Assembly (NCBI RefSeq): GCF_011302915.1
Contig: NZ_CP049872.1
Coordinates: 186,001 to 250,000 of the forward strand
Length of the DNA stretch: 64,000 bases
Reading direction: 5' to 3'
Origin: Thermomonas sp. HDW16
Lineage (GTDB): Bacteria; Pseudomonadota; Gammaproteobacteria; Xanthomonadales; Xanthomonadaceae
The position numbers and the translations under genes are program-made. Positions 44,648 through 55,000 of this stretch are shown one piece after another. The notes below the pieces were generated by a model. It saw only the letters and a list, made by a program, of their open reading frames with translations. It did no database searches and had not been told where the DNA came from. Every line of letters begins with the position of its first letter. Position 1 is the stretch's first letter.

Positions 44648-46333
44648 TCAGCGTCGCGAAGTTGCACCTTCGTAGACTGAGAGTAGGAAATCGATAACCG
44701 GACGAAATACTTCCCAGTCGAAGTCTTCAAAGGGAGGGGCGCGCTCACAAACAAGGTCGCAGAATTGGCTCTTACTCAGCGCGACACTTTCTGCACTCGT
44801 CATGGAAAACACGTCACTGTCCACGATGAGCGTGGCTTGCTTTGGATGAATACGATATAGAGACTCTGTTCGATGACGCCCGTTTGTAGAGTCAAATTCA
44901 TCAACTGTGAATATACGACGCCCTTTCGAATCCCTTAGGGCACGAATGTGTGCGGGAATAAAATGCTCGATGCAGAATGCTGCATCGCTCACGTGGGCCG
45001 GCTGAGGCAAACAGGCTATCGCCAATGTTGGACTGAGTGGCACATAAGACGCTGCCGTCAAATTTAGATCAGCCATCAGCTTTGAATTGTCACAGTCGAA
45101 CAGTGCAATGGTGAACACGGGCAGTTGAACGGTGGAAATTTCTTGCACATGCTTTCTTAGGGCAACATCCCCGAAGCCCTCCGATTTGTCGGGCAGATCC
45201 GAGAATTCAATTTTTACTCGCCTGTAACGGCTATCGTGCCCAGAGAGCGCCGAGAAAGCTTGCGCAATATATTTTTTGTCTGTCTTACCTTCGGCAACCA
45301 CTCGAATATGAGCAACCTTTCGCCGTGACTCTAGGACGGAACGCTGTTCTGGGAATGCTCTAGCTAAGGATTCGACGAAATCAGTCTGAAATCGATCGTC
45401 AAGGTGCGAAGCGAAAGTAGCCCGGCCACGCACCAGTGCTTCGATTGACTTGACGTCGCTAAGTTTTCGCTTCGAACGGAAATCCTTCGCGATTGAGAGT
45501 GCGTTCTCATCCCCATGCACCCTCCTAAGATGCATCAGAACTCTCGTTTGGCGACGCCAAAATCTTGGCATGCGGGGTCTATCATTGACGATGAGACCGG
45601 TGACCTGCTGCCTTTCAGACGCATGCCTGACTCGAAACTTCTCTCCGTTTATAACGAATCCGGACTGAACCAACAGTTCCAGAATTTCGTTTCCTGGTGA
45701 TCGATCCTCAAGCATCAAACCAACCGGGACAATTCGCGCATTGGTTGAGAAAGAAATATCGTCTGCGTACCGAGAAACAGACAACTTGTTCTTTCGTGCA
45801 AATTCAGCAAGCCTCCTATCAAGCTGCCTGGCGACAACGTTGGAGATGGCCGGTGAGCTTGGGGCTCCCTGTGGCAGCAGTCCCAGATAACAGCAGATCT
45901 GCGACAACGGGATTGCAACTGCGTCCGGGAACTCGAAAGGCCGAGATCTGAATACCCCCAGCACGCGCCCATAGTTAATTGAAGGAAAAAAATTCTTCAG
46001 GTCTAAACAAACCACCCAGCGCTTGTTTGCATGCAGAGCGGCATGATCGAGGACGCTTAGCCCTTTGACGAAACCCTTGGCCAAGCCGCGAGGGGGTGAG
46101 ATCGCGGCTACGACCAGAGCAATCTTTCGCTGGAGCCTCGCGAGAAATTTTGATGGTGCGGTGATCTCTCTCGACCCTCCTCGCGCTTTTGGTATCACAA
46201 AAGTGCGGTAGCTTTGATCGAGTTTTTTGTACAGAAGAAATCTAAGTTGCTTGTCTGTAATTCCCAACCAACAAGCAAGCGCTTCCCTTGTTCGCAATGC
46301 TAAGAATTCAGCTTCGCGCTCTTCGAGGGGCAC
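44648..46333 (-). CDS. Retron-type reverse transcriptase with C-terminal TOPRIM-like domain
   Basis: 561 residues from GTG 46333, the most upstream start because TAA precedes it in frame; AGGAAG is 10 nt upstream. RT domain (about 40-320): RT1 IPKARGGSREI (47-57), motif A LDLKNFFPSIN with Asp111, motif B LPQGAPSSPAISN, motif C YADD (189-192) and VTGL (244-247), the retron/group II RT7 hallmark. A variant of the retron NAxxH box appears as HAALH (97-101). The C-terminal third has the TOPRIM pattern: Glu348 in VVAEGKTD and DxD at Asp413/Asp415 (LFDCDNS). Retron RTs prime msDNA from their own ncRNA and usually act in phage defence. Base content is low: one counted line (45241-45300) has 28 of 60 G+C against 40 of 60 in a recD line (46681-46740). 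No ATPase or other effector gene adjoins it. Confidence 0.9.
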   Translation of the reverse strand: MPLEEREAEFLALRTREALACWLGITDKQLRFLLYKKLDQSYRTFVIPKARGGSREITAPSKFLARLQRKIALVVAAISPPRGLAKGFVKGLSVLDHAALHANKRWVVCLDLKNFFPSINYGRVLGVFRSRPFEFPDAVAIPLSQICCYLGLLPQGAPSSPAISNVVARQLDRRLAEFARKNKLSVSRYADDISFSTNARIVPVGLMLEDRSPGNEILELLVQSGFVINGEKFRVRHASERQQVTGLIVNDRPRMPRFWRRQTRVLMHLRRVHGDENALSIAKDFRSKRKLSDVKSIEALVRGRATFASHLDDRFQTDFVESLARAFPEQRSVLESRRKVAHIRVVAEGKTDKKYIAQAFSALSGHDSRYRRVKIEFSDLPDKSEGFGDVALRKHVQEISTVQLPVFTIALFDCDNSKLMADLNLTAASYVPLSPTLAIACLPQPAHVSDAAFCIEHFIPAHIRALRDSKGRRIFTVDEFDSTNGRHRTESLYRIHPKQATLIVDSDVFSMTSAESVALSKSQFCDLVCERAPPFEDFDWEVFRPVIDFLLSVYEGATSRR

Positions 46334-46354
46334 TTAATCCATCTTCCTTGATAG

Positions 46355-46497
46355 AAAGGGCGAGAGGTTCAATCAACTTATCGCAGCATCCAGCGCAACC
46401 TGGTGAGCATATACCGCGCACGCAGCGGCGCAATCACAGTGAAAGTCCTTAGAACGACGACGGATACATCGTCAAACAACATAGAACATCGCCCCTC
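46355..46497 (-). ncRNA. Candidate msr-msd (retron ncRNA) region
   Basis: Non-coding, just upstream of the RT gene on the same strand, where msr-msd is expected. GAGGGGCGA (46497-46489) can pair with TCGCCCTTT (46363-46355, two G-U), extended by GTTC/GAAC (46487-46484 with 46370-46367) across a small internal loop. This would be the a1/a2 duplex, enclosing 113 nt. Inside are a small hairpin (GACGA/TCGTC near 46473-46456) and CCAG/CTGG. The long msd stem was not convincing, so this is a suggestion only. Confidence 0.35.
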
Positions 46498-46501
46498 GTC
46501 A

Positions 46502-46531
46502 TTCTTACAACAGATGGAAGCGCCTGCGCAA
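46502..46531 (-). promoter_or_regulatory. Weak candidate promoter of the retron
   Basis: TTGCGC (46531-46526), 18-bp spacer, TAAGAA (46507-46502) on the minus strand. The start would be near 46495, the 5' end of the candidate a1 arm. A partial consensus only; read-through from recCBD is an alternative. Confidence 0.35.
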
Positions 46532-46588
46532 CTAAATCGCCTTATGGATCGCACGGAGTCAGACGAAAACAGTGGTTAGAGTCTGGGC

Positions 46589-46605
46589 GAAACGGGGCCA
46601 GGTTC
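46589..46605 (+). repeat. REP-like element at the right edge of the retron insert
   Basis: GAAACGGGGCCAGGTTC. It has the same orientation and 11 of 13 leading bases of the left element (44621-44633). It overlaps the first copy of a direct repeat AGGTTCACTT (46600-46609 and 46613-46622); the second copy runs into the recD stop codon. Confidence 0.55.
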
Positions 46606-46616
46606 ACTTCTAAGGT

Positions 46617-48419
46617 TCACTTACCCAACCTCCACTCCAACCCCGACACCCTCCCCGCATGCCGCCCCAACGCCGCGGCAATCACCTCGGCATTTCCCGC
46701 CACATGCAACGTGGACCGCGCCCGCGTCAGCCCGGTGTACACCAACTCACGACTGAGCACGCGGCTGTCCACGCGCGGCAGCTGCAACCACACCTCGTCG
46801 AACTCGCTGCCCTGCGCCTTGTGCACGGTCATCGCGAACGCGGATTCGTGCGCGGGTAGCGCGGCGGGGTGGAAGGCGCGCACGGGTTCGCTGCCGCTGC
46901 CGGGGAACCAGGCCAGCGGGGTGCCGGCATCGTCCGCCAGACAAATGCCGACGTCGCCGTTGAACAGGCCGTGGCGGTAGCTGTTTTCGGTGATCAGCAG
47001 CAGGCGGCCGGGGAACCATGCGGGCGGGGTGCCGATCCGGCGGCCGGACAGCGCGGCTTCGATGCGGGCGTTGAGGCCGCGCGCGCCCTGTGGGCCTTCG
47101 CGCAATGCAGTGAGCAGGCGCAGGCGGTTGGCGTGTTGCAGCGCTTGCGCGGGATCGGTGTGGGTGGCCAGCGCGCGCCAGTGCGTCAGCAGGTCGGGGC
47201 GGGCTTGCAGTGGATCGTCCACGTTCTCGTGGAAGTGCACGTTGGCGAGTTCACCGCTGCGCAACAAGGCCAGCGTGGTGGCGGCATCGCCGTTGCGCAC
47301 GGCATCGGCCAGTGGCGTCAGTTGCAGCGCGTCGCTTTGCCGCCAGCCGCGTTGCAGGTGGACGCGGTGGCCGTGCAGGCCGCCGGTATCGGCATCGATC
47401 AAGGTCTCGCCCAACACGTCGCGCAAGGCCTCGGCATCGACTGCTGATAGCGCATCGCCCGCGCCTGCCGACGCCAGGATCGCGGCCAGCACGTCGCCGG
47501 CTTCGACCGAGGGCAATTGATCCGGATCGCCCAATAAGATGAGTTGCGCGCCCTCGCCCACCGCTTCGGTGAGTTTGCACATCAGCGGCAGGTCGACCAT
47601 CGAGGCCTCGTCCACCACCACGATATCGAACGGCAGCGGGTTGCCCGCGTGGTGGCGGAAGCGCGGCGAGTCCGGAAGGGTGCCGAGCAGGCGATGCAGG
47701 GTGCTGGCCTGCGTGGGCAATGCGGCCATCTGCGCGGCGGCGCGGCGCAGGCTTTCGGCCATGCGGTCGGCGGCGCGGCCGGTGGGCGCGGCCAGCGCGA
47801 TGCGCGGCGTGGCGTGGCCGGTGTGGTGCGCCTGTGCAACGCGCAGGGCGAGCAAACGGGCAATGGTGGTGGTCTTGCCGGTGCCGGGGCCGCCGGTGAC
47901 CAGCAGCAGCGCGCGGCGCAGGGCGAGTGCGGCGGCGCGGGCCTGGTGGTCGTCTGCGCGCGCGTCCGGGAACAGCGTGGCGAACAACGGCGCGATGGCG
48001 GCGATGTCGCCTTCGATCGGCTGCGAGGCGATGCGTTGCAGCTGCAATGCGAGCCGGCGTTCGTATTCACGATACCGGCGCAGGTAGAGCAGGCCCGTCC
48101 CTTCAGAAGGTCGTTCGAGGACGAGCGGTGCGGCTTCGGCTTCCTCGCTGGGCGACCGCGGGGTGGCGACGAAGCGCGATGCGGCCAGTTGTTGCAGCCA
48201 TGTTTCGGCATCGGGCCAGGCGATCTCGGCATCGATCAGTTGCCGTGGCGATGCGGGATCGAAGCCGGCATGGCCTTGTGCGACGGCGAGCGAGGCCAGT
48301 GCAGCGGCGGCCAAGACTTCGTCCGGCGTGGAGGGATCGAGGCGGCGCAAGGTGTTCGCCAACGCATCGTCCAGTGTGCGCAACACTTTCGCTTCGCGCA
48401 GGGCGTGCAGCAGGCTCAT
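46617..48419 (-). CDS. recD: RecBCD subunit alpha, RecD helicase
   Basis: 600 residues. 5'-3' helicase of the RecBCD nuclease. Walker A LLVTGGPGTGKTTTIARLL (about 170-188), DEASMVDLPL (motif II), and the superfamily 1 C-terminal block HKAQGSEFDEVWLQLP and YTGLTRARSTLHV. The N-terminal RecD domain has the LRRLDPSTPDEVLAAAALAS start. The start overlaps the recB stop by 4 bp (48416-48419). Its stop codon lies inside the direct repeat at the retron edge, so the insertion sits exactly at the end of the gene without damage. Confidence 0.96.
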   Translation of the reverse strand: MSLLHALREAKVLRTLDDALANTLRRLDPSTPDEVLAAAALASLAVAQGHAGFDPASPRQLIDAEIAWPDAETWLQQLAASRFVATPRSPSEEAEAAPLVLERPSEGTGLLYLRRYREYERRLALQLQRIASQPIEGDIAAIAPLFATLFPDARADDHQARAAALALRRALLLVTGGPGTGKTTTIARLLALRVAQAHHTGHATPRIALAAPTGRAADRMAESLRRAAAQMAALPTQASTLHRLLGTLPDSPRFRHHAGNPLPFDIVVVDEASMVDLPLMCKLTEAVGEGAQLILLGDPDQLPSVEAGDVLAAILASAGAGDALSAVDAEALRDVLGETLIDADTGGLHGHRVHLQRGWRQSDALQLTPLADAVRNGDAATTLALLRSGELANVHFHENVDDPLQARPDLLTHWRALATHTDPAQALQHANRLRLLTALREGPQGARGLNARIEAALSGRRIGTPPAWFPGRLLLITENSYRHGLFNGDVGICLADDAGTPLAWFPGSGSEPVRAFHPAALPAHESAFAMTVHKAQGSEFDEVWLQLPRVDSRVLSRELVYTGLTRARSTLHVAGNAEVIAAALGRHAGRVSGLEWRLGK

Positions 48420-51400
48420 GCCGCAGCTCCTTCGGCATCACCGTGGCCGAACAGTACATCCAATGCACCCACCAGTTCCGGCGTGAAGCGTTGCGCGTGG
48501 ATACCGGGTGAATCGTTGCGGCTGGCGTCCAGACCACGACAGAACAGGTAGCGGATGCCGCCGAAATCGCGGGCGTAGTCGTATGCGCTGCCCAGGCGGA
48601 AGCGCAGCCAGCGATGCAGGGCCAGGGTGTAGATCAACGCCTGCAGGTCGTATTCGCTGTGCGCCATCGCGCGTTGCAGGCTGGCGGCGTCATAGGCGGG
48701 CAGGCGATTGGATTTGTAGTCGAGTACGTACCACCGGCCAGCGTGCCGGTAGGTGAGATCGATCAGGCCGGTCATCAGGCCTTCCAGTTTCTGGCGCAGG
48801 CCGAAGCCGTGGCGCTCGCGCACCACATCGTGTTTGTGCAGCAGTTGCAGCAGCGCATCCACTTGCGTGGGCCGCAGCGAGAACTGGAATTCGATTTCCG
48901 CGCGGCGTTCGCTGGCCGGCACATCGCACAGGCGCACGGCTTCCGGCAGTTCGACGGTCAGCGTCTGCCCAATGAGTTGCGTGGTCAGCGCGATGCCGTC
49001 GTCCAGCAGCTCCGCGCCGTAGCCTTCCTTGCCGAGCGCGTTGGCGATGACCGTCGCTTCCTCGTTCGGTGCGGCATCGCCCGGTTTCCATTCATGCCAT
49101 GCGGCGAAGTCCGCGTTTTCCAGCGCGGCGTGCAGGGCTACGCCGTAGCGATTGCCGGCGAAGCGCGGATCGAATTCGGTGTCGATGGGCGCGTCTTCGC
49201 CGAGTTCGGGTTCGTCGTTGCCGCCGCTCGCCGGCAGGGTGGCGGCGCTGGCGGTTTCCGTGGCGGTCTCGGTGCCGGCATCGGCCTTGGCCAACTGGCT
49301 GAAGCTGTACACCCACCAGTCGTGCGTGAGCCGGCGGTTGACGTTGCGCGCGGGCGGGATGGCGGCATCGGATTCGGCGGGCAGGCGCGGCAGTGATGGC
49401 GGCGTGTTGTCGTCGAACACGATGCCGGCAGCAGCGAGTGCTTCGGCATCGCCCAGCATCGCGTGCAGCGGGGTCTTGTCGTGTGCGAAGAACAGGCCGC
49501 TGGCGAGCCACAGCGCATGTTCGGCGCGGGTCAGGCCGACGTAGAGCAGTCGCGCGTCTTCGGCACGTTGTTCGGCCTGCCATGCGGTCTTGGCGACCTC
49601 CCAATCATCCGCTGCACCCAGTTTCCACTGCAGGCGGCGGCCATCTTCTGCGTCGTGCACCACGCAGCTGCGACCGGGCGAAGCCTCGTTGCGGCCGATG
49701 CCGACAAAGGGCAGGAAAACCAGCGGATATTCCAGGCCCTTGCTCTTGTGCAGGGTGACGATCTGCACGCGACGCGCATCGGATTCCAGCCGCAGCAGTT
49801 GCGTTTCATCGTTGCTGTCGGCGCTGGCGATGTGTTGGCCCAGCCAGTCCACCAGCCCGTGCAGGCCAAGCGCATTCGCCTGCGCTTCCTGCAACAGTTC
49901 GGCCAGCTGCAGGTAATTGCTCATGCGGCGTTCGCCATCGAGCAGGCCGAGCAGGCGTTCGGCGTTGACCGCCGCGAGATCGCTCACCAGTGCGAGCGGG
50001 CCGCCGCGCAGCAGGCGTTCGCGCCAGGCCATCGCGCGTTGCTGCCAATCGCGGTGGGCGTCGGCATCGGTCTCCAATCGGTCGATGCCGAGCGCATCGA
50101 CGCCGACCAATACGGTGGACAACGCCGCGCGCAGGCGGCCGTCATCGCCGCTGTGCAAGAGCGCCAGCAGCAGCGCGTGCAGGTCACGCGCTTCACCGGT
50201 GGCGAACAGGCTCTGCTTGCCGGCAGCGACGGCGGCGATGCCGACCAGCGCCAATGCCTGCTGGATCATCGTCGCCTCGCGATGCGAACGCACCAGCACG
50301 GCGATATCGCCGGGTTGCACCGGCTTGCCATCGATCTGCGCGTTGCCGGCGCGTGCATCGGACAGCACGGCGTGGATGGCGGCCACGCAGGCCTGCGTGG
50401 CGAGTTCGCGCGCACGCCCGGCGCTCCATGGCTTCAGCTTGCCCTTGTCGTCCGCTTTCGGCGCGGGTGCCTGCCACACGGTGGCCGCGGGTGCGGACAC
50501 GCCATTGCGCTGGAAATCGGCATCGGCGCACTTGCCGCCGGCATCGACTTCTCGGAACTCGATGCGTTGGTCGATGAAGGCCGCATCGCCGGCCTGCTTG
50601 TACAGCGCCGCGATGGCCGTGAGCACAGCGGGCCGCGAACGGAAGTTGTGCGACAGCGGCGGTGCTCGTTCGGCGATGCCGGCGGCATGCAGATAGGTGT
50701 GCACATCGCCGCCACGGAAGCCGTAGATCGCCTGCTTGGGATCGCCGATCAGGAACAACGCGGGATCATCGCTGCCGCTGCCGAACACGCGGTCGAAGAT
50801 CGCCCATTGGCGCGCATCGGTGTCCTGGAATTCGTCGACCAGCGCGACGCGGTATTGCTCGCGCAGGCGCTGCGCCAACACATCGCCCTCCGCGCCTTCC
50901 AGCGCATCGGCCACGCCATCGATCAGGTCGTCATAGGTTTGCAGGCGACGTTGCTGCTTGAGCACGGCCAGGCGATGGCGCGCGTCATCGCGGATACGAT
51001 GCAGCAGGGCCGCGCGACGCAGGCGGGCGTACTCGTCCTGCGCGTGCACCGCTTCGATATACGCGTCGATCTGCGCGCTCATCGGCGAATTCGGCAGCTG
51101 CGCGTCCTTGCCCTTGTTGGCCTTGGCTTGCATCGCAGTGGCAGTGAGCCTGGCGATGCGTTCGTCCAACGGGGTGGCGAAGTCGCCGGCCTCGCTCCAT
51201 GTGCTCAACTGCTGCCAGAGCGCATTGATCCATGCTGGGCGATAGCTGTTGCCGTTGAGCACCTTGCCTTGCACCGCCGCCAACAGATCGCCAAAGAAGA
51301 CGTCGCCGTGTTCTTGGTAAACATCCGCCAGTGCAGCGCCTGCTGCGAGCAATGCCGGTTTTGGATCGGGCGGCAACGGCGCGTCTGCCGGCAGCAACAG

Positions 51401-52009
51401 CGGCTCGCGCAGCAGCACGCGCAGGTCATCGGCCAGCGCTTCGTGGTTGGGCCATAACGCGCCGAGGTCTTCTGCCGCAGTCGCATCCTGCGCATGGCTG
51501 CGCCACAGGTCGGCGGCGAGCTCGGCACGCAGGTCGTCATCATTCGCCAACAGTTCCGGCGCATCGAAACCGTGACCGGATTCCAGCGCGTGTTCGCGCA
51601 GCACACGCGCGCAGAAGCCGTGGATCGTGAAGATTGCGGCCAGGTCGATCTCCAGCGTGGCCTGTCGCAGGCGGCGACGCAGGGCGTCATCGCTTTCGTC
51701 GCTGCGTTGGCGATGCGTCTGCAGCAACTGCCGAGTGAGCACGGCTTCCGCGCTTTCGTTTTCGATGACCGGCGCATCGAGCAGGTCGAGCGTCAATTGC
51801 AGGCGCTCGCGGATGCGCTTGCGTAGTTCCTGCGTTGCCGCTTCGGTAAACGTGACGGCGAGGATCTGGCCGATGCGTAGCCCGCGTTCGACCACCAGGC
51901 GCGTGACCAGCGTGGCCAAGGTGTAGGTCTTGCCGGTGCCGGCGCTGGCTTCGATCAGGCGGATGCCGTGCAGCGGCAGGTCGAGATACGGATCGCGGGG
52001 CGCACTCAT
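48416..52009 (-). CDS. recB: RecBCD subunit beta, RecB helicase-nuclease
   Basis: 1197 residues. 3'-5' helicase plus the complex's nuclease. Walker A IEASAGTGKTYTLATL at about residues 18-33; VDEFQDTDARQW (motif II); VTLHKSKGLEYPLVFLP (motif V); LLYVGLTRAEHALWL (motif VI). The C-terminal nuclease domain includes GLIDLTYRHAGRWYVLDYKSN, with the D...DYK catalytic set, and Asp/Glu residues before it. Acts at double-strand ends; degrades phage DNA until Chi. Start overlaps the recC stop by 4 bp (52006-52009). Order C-B-D differs from the enterobacterial C-ptrA-B-D only by the missing protease gene. Confidence 0.97.
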   Translation of the reverse strand: MSAPRDPYLDLPLHGIRLIEASAGTGKTYTLATLVTRLVVERGLRIGQILAVTFTEAATQELRKRIRERLQLTLDLLDAPVIENESAEAVLTRQLLQTHRQRSDESDDALRRRLRQATLEIDLAAIFTIHGFCARVLREHALESGHGFDAPELLANDDDLRAELAADLWRSHAQDATAAEDLGALWPNHEALADDLRVLLREPLLLPADAPLPPDPKPALLAAGAALADVYQEHGDVFFGDLLAAVQGKVLNGNSYRPAWINALWQQLSTWSEAGDFATPLDERIARLTATAMQAKANKGKDAQLPNSPMSAQIDAYIEAVHAQDEYARLRRAALLHRIRDDARHRLAVLKQQRRLQTYDDLIDGVADALEGAEGDVLAQRLREQYRVALVDEFQDTDARQWAIFDRVFGSGSDDPALFLIGDPKQAIYGFRGGDVHTYLHAAGIAERAPPLSHNFRSRPAVLTAIAALYKQAGDAAFIDQRIEFREVDAGGKCADADFQRNGVSAPAATVWQAPAPKADDKGKLKPWSAGRARELATQACVAAIHAVLSDARAGNAQIDGKPVQPGDIAVLVRSHREATMIQQALALVGIAAVAAGKQSLFATGEARDLHALLLALLHSGDDGRLRAALSTVLVGVDALGIDRLETDADAHRDWQQRAMAWRERLLRGGPLALVSDLAAVNAERLLGLLDGERRMSNYLQLAELLQEAQANALGLHGLVDWLGQHIASADSNDETQLLRLESDARRVQIVTLHKSKGLEYPLVFLPFVGIGRNEASPGRSCVVHDAEDGRRLQWKLGAADDWEVAKTAWQAEQRAEDARLLYVGLTRAEHALWLASGLFFAHDKTPLHAMLGDAEALAAAGIVFDDNTPPSLPRLPAESDAAIPPARNVNRRLTHDWWVYSFSQLAKADAGTETATETASAATLPASGGNDEPELGEDAPIDTEFDPRFAGNRYGVALHAALENADFAAWHEWKPGDAAPNEEATVIANALGKEGYGAELLDDGIALTTQLIGQTLTVELPEAVRLCDVPASERRAEIEFQFSLRPTQVDALLQLLHKHDVVRERHGFGLRQKLEGLMTGLIDLTYRHAGRWYVLDYKSNRLPAYDAASLQRAMAHSEYDLQALIYTLALHRWLRFRLGSAYDYARDFGGIRYLFCRGLDASRNDSPGIHAQRFTPELVGALDVLFGHGDAEGAAA

Positions 52010-55000
52010 GCGGCGTCCTCTGCGTCTTCCGGCAAAGCGTCGGCATTAAGGATTGGCGGCGGTAGCGCTTCGCCCTGCGTCAGGGCGCCATAGATCACGA
52101 AAGCGAGTTCGGCGAAGGCCTCCATCGCGGCCGCATCCGCGAACGGATCGCGCCCGCGCAGTGCAAGCCGCAACGCCTCGCTATCGCCTTCGGCCCATTG
52201 TCGTTCGCCGCCACGCCAGCGATTGGCGGCATTGCGCAGGCCGCGCTCGGCATCGACCGCAGAAAACAGTTCCCATGCGCTGTACGGCGCGAAGGGCAAT
52301 GGCTGCTGCAGGCCATCGCGGCGTAGTGCGATCAGCGCATGCAGCGCGTCGATGGCGGACTCGCGCGAGAGCGGCGGACGTACATGCGGGCCGATGCCAT
52401 CGTCCGCGCTCTCATGGAATTCAACGAAGGGAAGGTCGATGCCGGCAGCGGTGGCCAGTAACCAATCCAGTCCGTTGCGAATCGAGGACGGGCCATTCGG
52501 TTTGCCGAAGCGCAGGCGCGCGATGCCGTGCGGCAACACATCGCCGATGCGACCATGCAGGCGCATGCCGGCGATATCGACTTCGAGTGGCAGCGATGTC
52601 ACTTCGGCATCGCCACGCCAATCTGCATAGGCCTGCGCGTACGGTGCGACCTCCTGCATCACTTGCTTGAGCGCGCGTTCGCCGAGCGGGCCGGAGGGCA
52701 GCAGGCCGCGTGTGCGCAACGTGGGCTGCAGCGCATCGGCATCATGGCCTGCGAGCACGCCATCGAATACCGCGCGCTGCAGCGCGATGCGTTCCAGCCC
52801 GGCGCCCGCTGCCTGCAAGGGTTCAATGTCTTCTGCTGCGGCTTCCACTTCCGGCAAACGCAGGCCCAGGCGCTGGCGCAGGAACTGTTCGGCCGGTGCC
52901 ATGAGGAAACGGCGCAGTGCATCGAGCGAGAGTTCGGTCTCGACTTCGATGGGCGGCGCCAACGCGTTCGCCGCATCCATCCACGGCATGAGTGCGTTGC
53001 GCGCGCCGGACAGACGACCGGCGGCGGGATGCCAATCGCGGCGATAGCTGAAACGACGCGCATCGCCCGCACCGAACGCGGCCGGCGAGAACGGTTGCAA
53101 GGAATGCCGCAGCACCAGCGCTTTCGCCGCTTCCTCAGGCGCGGCGTGATACGCGCCTGCGGCAGCGAGCAGCTCACTCACCAATGCGGAGGGTTCGCGC
53201 GTGCTGCCATCGCGCGGATCTGCGCCCAGCCAACTGAGATAGAACACGTCCTGCGCGGCGCTGAACAATTGCAGGAACAGGTAGCGGTCGTCCTCACGGG
53301 TCGAACGGTCGCCGTGGCGGCGTTTGTCGCTGCCGAGTTCGGCGGTGAGACGATTCAGGCCGGCGGCGGGATCGCGACGCGGGAAGTCGCCATCGTTCAT
53401 GCCCAGCAGGCAGATCACGCGGAACGGCAACAGGCGCATCGGCACCATCCGCGCGAAGCTGACGCCACCGGTGAGCAACGGCGCGCGGGTGTCGGCTTCG
53501 GTGAGCTTGGCGGTGAAATGCGCGCGCACCACGTCGGCAGGCACCGGCGCATCGAAGCCGGCTTTCTCCGCCTGTTTCGCAAAGTCATCGATGAGCGTGC
53601 GCAGCCGATCCAGCGCGCGTTGCGTGCTGCTGGCCGAAGGCGGTGTCGGCAGCAACGCGTCGAGCAAGCCGATCAATCGTTCGCGCCATTGCGCGGGCGG
53701 CATCGCTTCGCCGAGCGCACGCTGGTAGCGCGCGAGCACGCGCAGCAGGCGCATGAGTGCATCCAGCGCGGACAGCGCGCCGCCTTCCAGTTCGCTCCAG
53801 GGCGCGACGCCGGCGATCTCGTCATCGCTGCCGCTGGCATGGCCCAGCAACAGGCGATCCAGCGCGAACTGCCAGGTGTAGGCATCGTCACGCGGTGCGC
53901 CGCTGCGTGCGCGATGCGCGGCATCGATGCCCCAGCGCGCGCCTGCCGCGTGCAGCCAGATCTGCAGGCGTTCGAAATCGGCGGCATCGAGATTCGCGGC
54001 TTCGGCCAGCGGCGGACTGGCGAGCAGATCCAGCATTTCCGCCAACCCGAAGCGCGAGACCGGCAACGCCAACAGGCGCAGGAACACATCCGCCAGAGGC
54101 TCGCCCGCCAATGGGCTGGCATCGGCCATCGCGTACGGGATCGCGTCCTGTGCATTGCCGCCGAACACGGCATCGAGGTACGGCACGTAGGGATCGATAT
54201 CGGGCGCGAGCACCGCGATATCGCGCGGCTGCAGCGGCGGATCGAAACGCGGATCTTCGAGCAGGGCGCGCAGGCGGTCGTGCAGCACCTGCAGTTCGCG
54301 CAGGCGGGTGTGGCTGGCGTGGAACTGCAGGCTGGGATCGTCGGCATCAATGTTAGCGCGCTTGCTGCCGGACGGCTCGACACGACGATGGAACAGATCG
54401 GCCTGCATGCGTTGCAGCAGGCCATCGCCCTCGCCTTCCGCCGGATCGGCATAGGCGGCGATTTCGCCGGAAGGATGCACGACCTCGTAACTGCCGAGCA
54501 GGGCCATGAAGTCCTTGCCGGCCGCGCCCCAGTCGCGCAGCAGCGGATTTTCCTTCGCCTCGTCGCCGAAGGGATCCGCGCCTTCGCGCAGGCGCGCACC
54601 GAGCGATTGCAGATCGCCCCAGTATTTCGCGCTGGGCGTGGGCAGGTAGAAATGCAGGGTGCCGACGCGCGACTGCGTGGCCAGCACGCGCAGCACGTCC
54701 GGCGAGACATTCAAGGTGCCGAATGCGAACAAGCGCTTCGGCAAACCGAGCGGCAGCGCACCGCCGGCATCGAATCGCGTCAGGTACCGCTGGATACGGC
54801 GCACGCGGTGATCGCGGCCGCCGGCGACGGCGCGCCACAGGATGGCTTGCGGGTCATCGCGATCCGCGCCGTCTTCCCAGCGCAGCAGCCAGTCGCGACG
54901 CCAGGCCTGGTATTTGTTGAAGACGTTGGCCAGCTCACTAGCCAGCGACCAGGCCTTGAGCGGATCGTCGCCGGACAGATAAGCGGCCAGCTGGGCCATC

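Noticed and set aside
44616..46622. Group II intron, DGR or CRISPR-associated RT instead of a retron
   Set aside because: No maturase or HNH domain, no template/variable repeats, no cas genes or CRISPR array; the VTGL box and non-coding upstream region fit a retron better.
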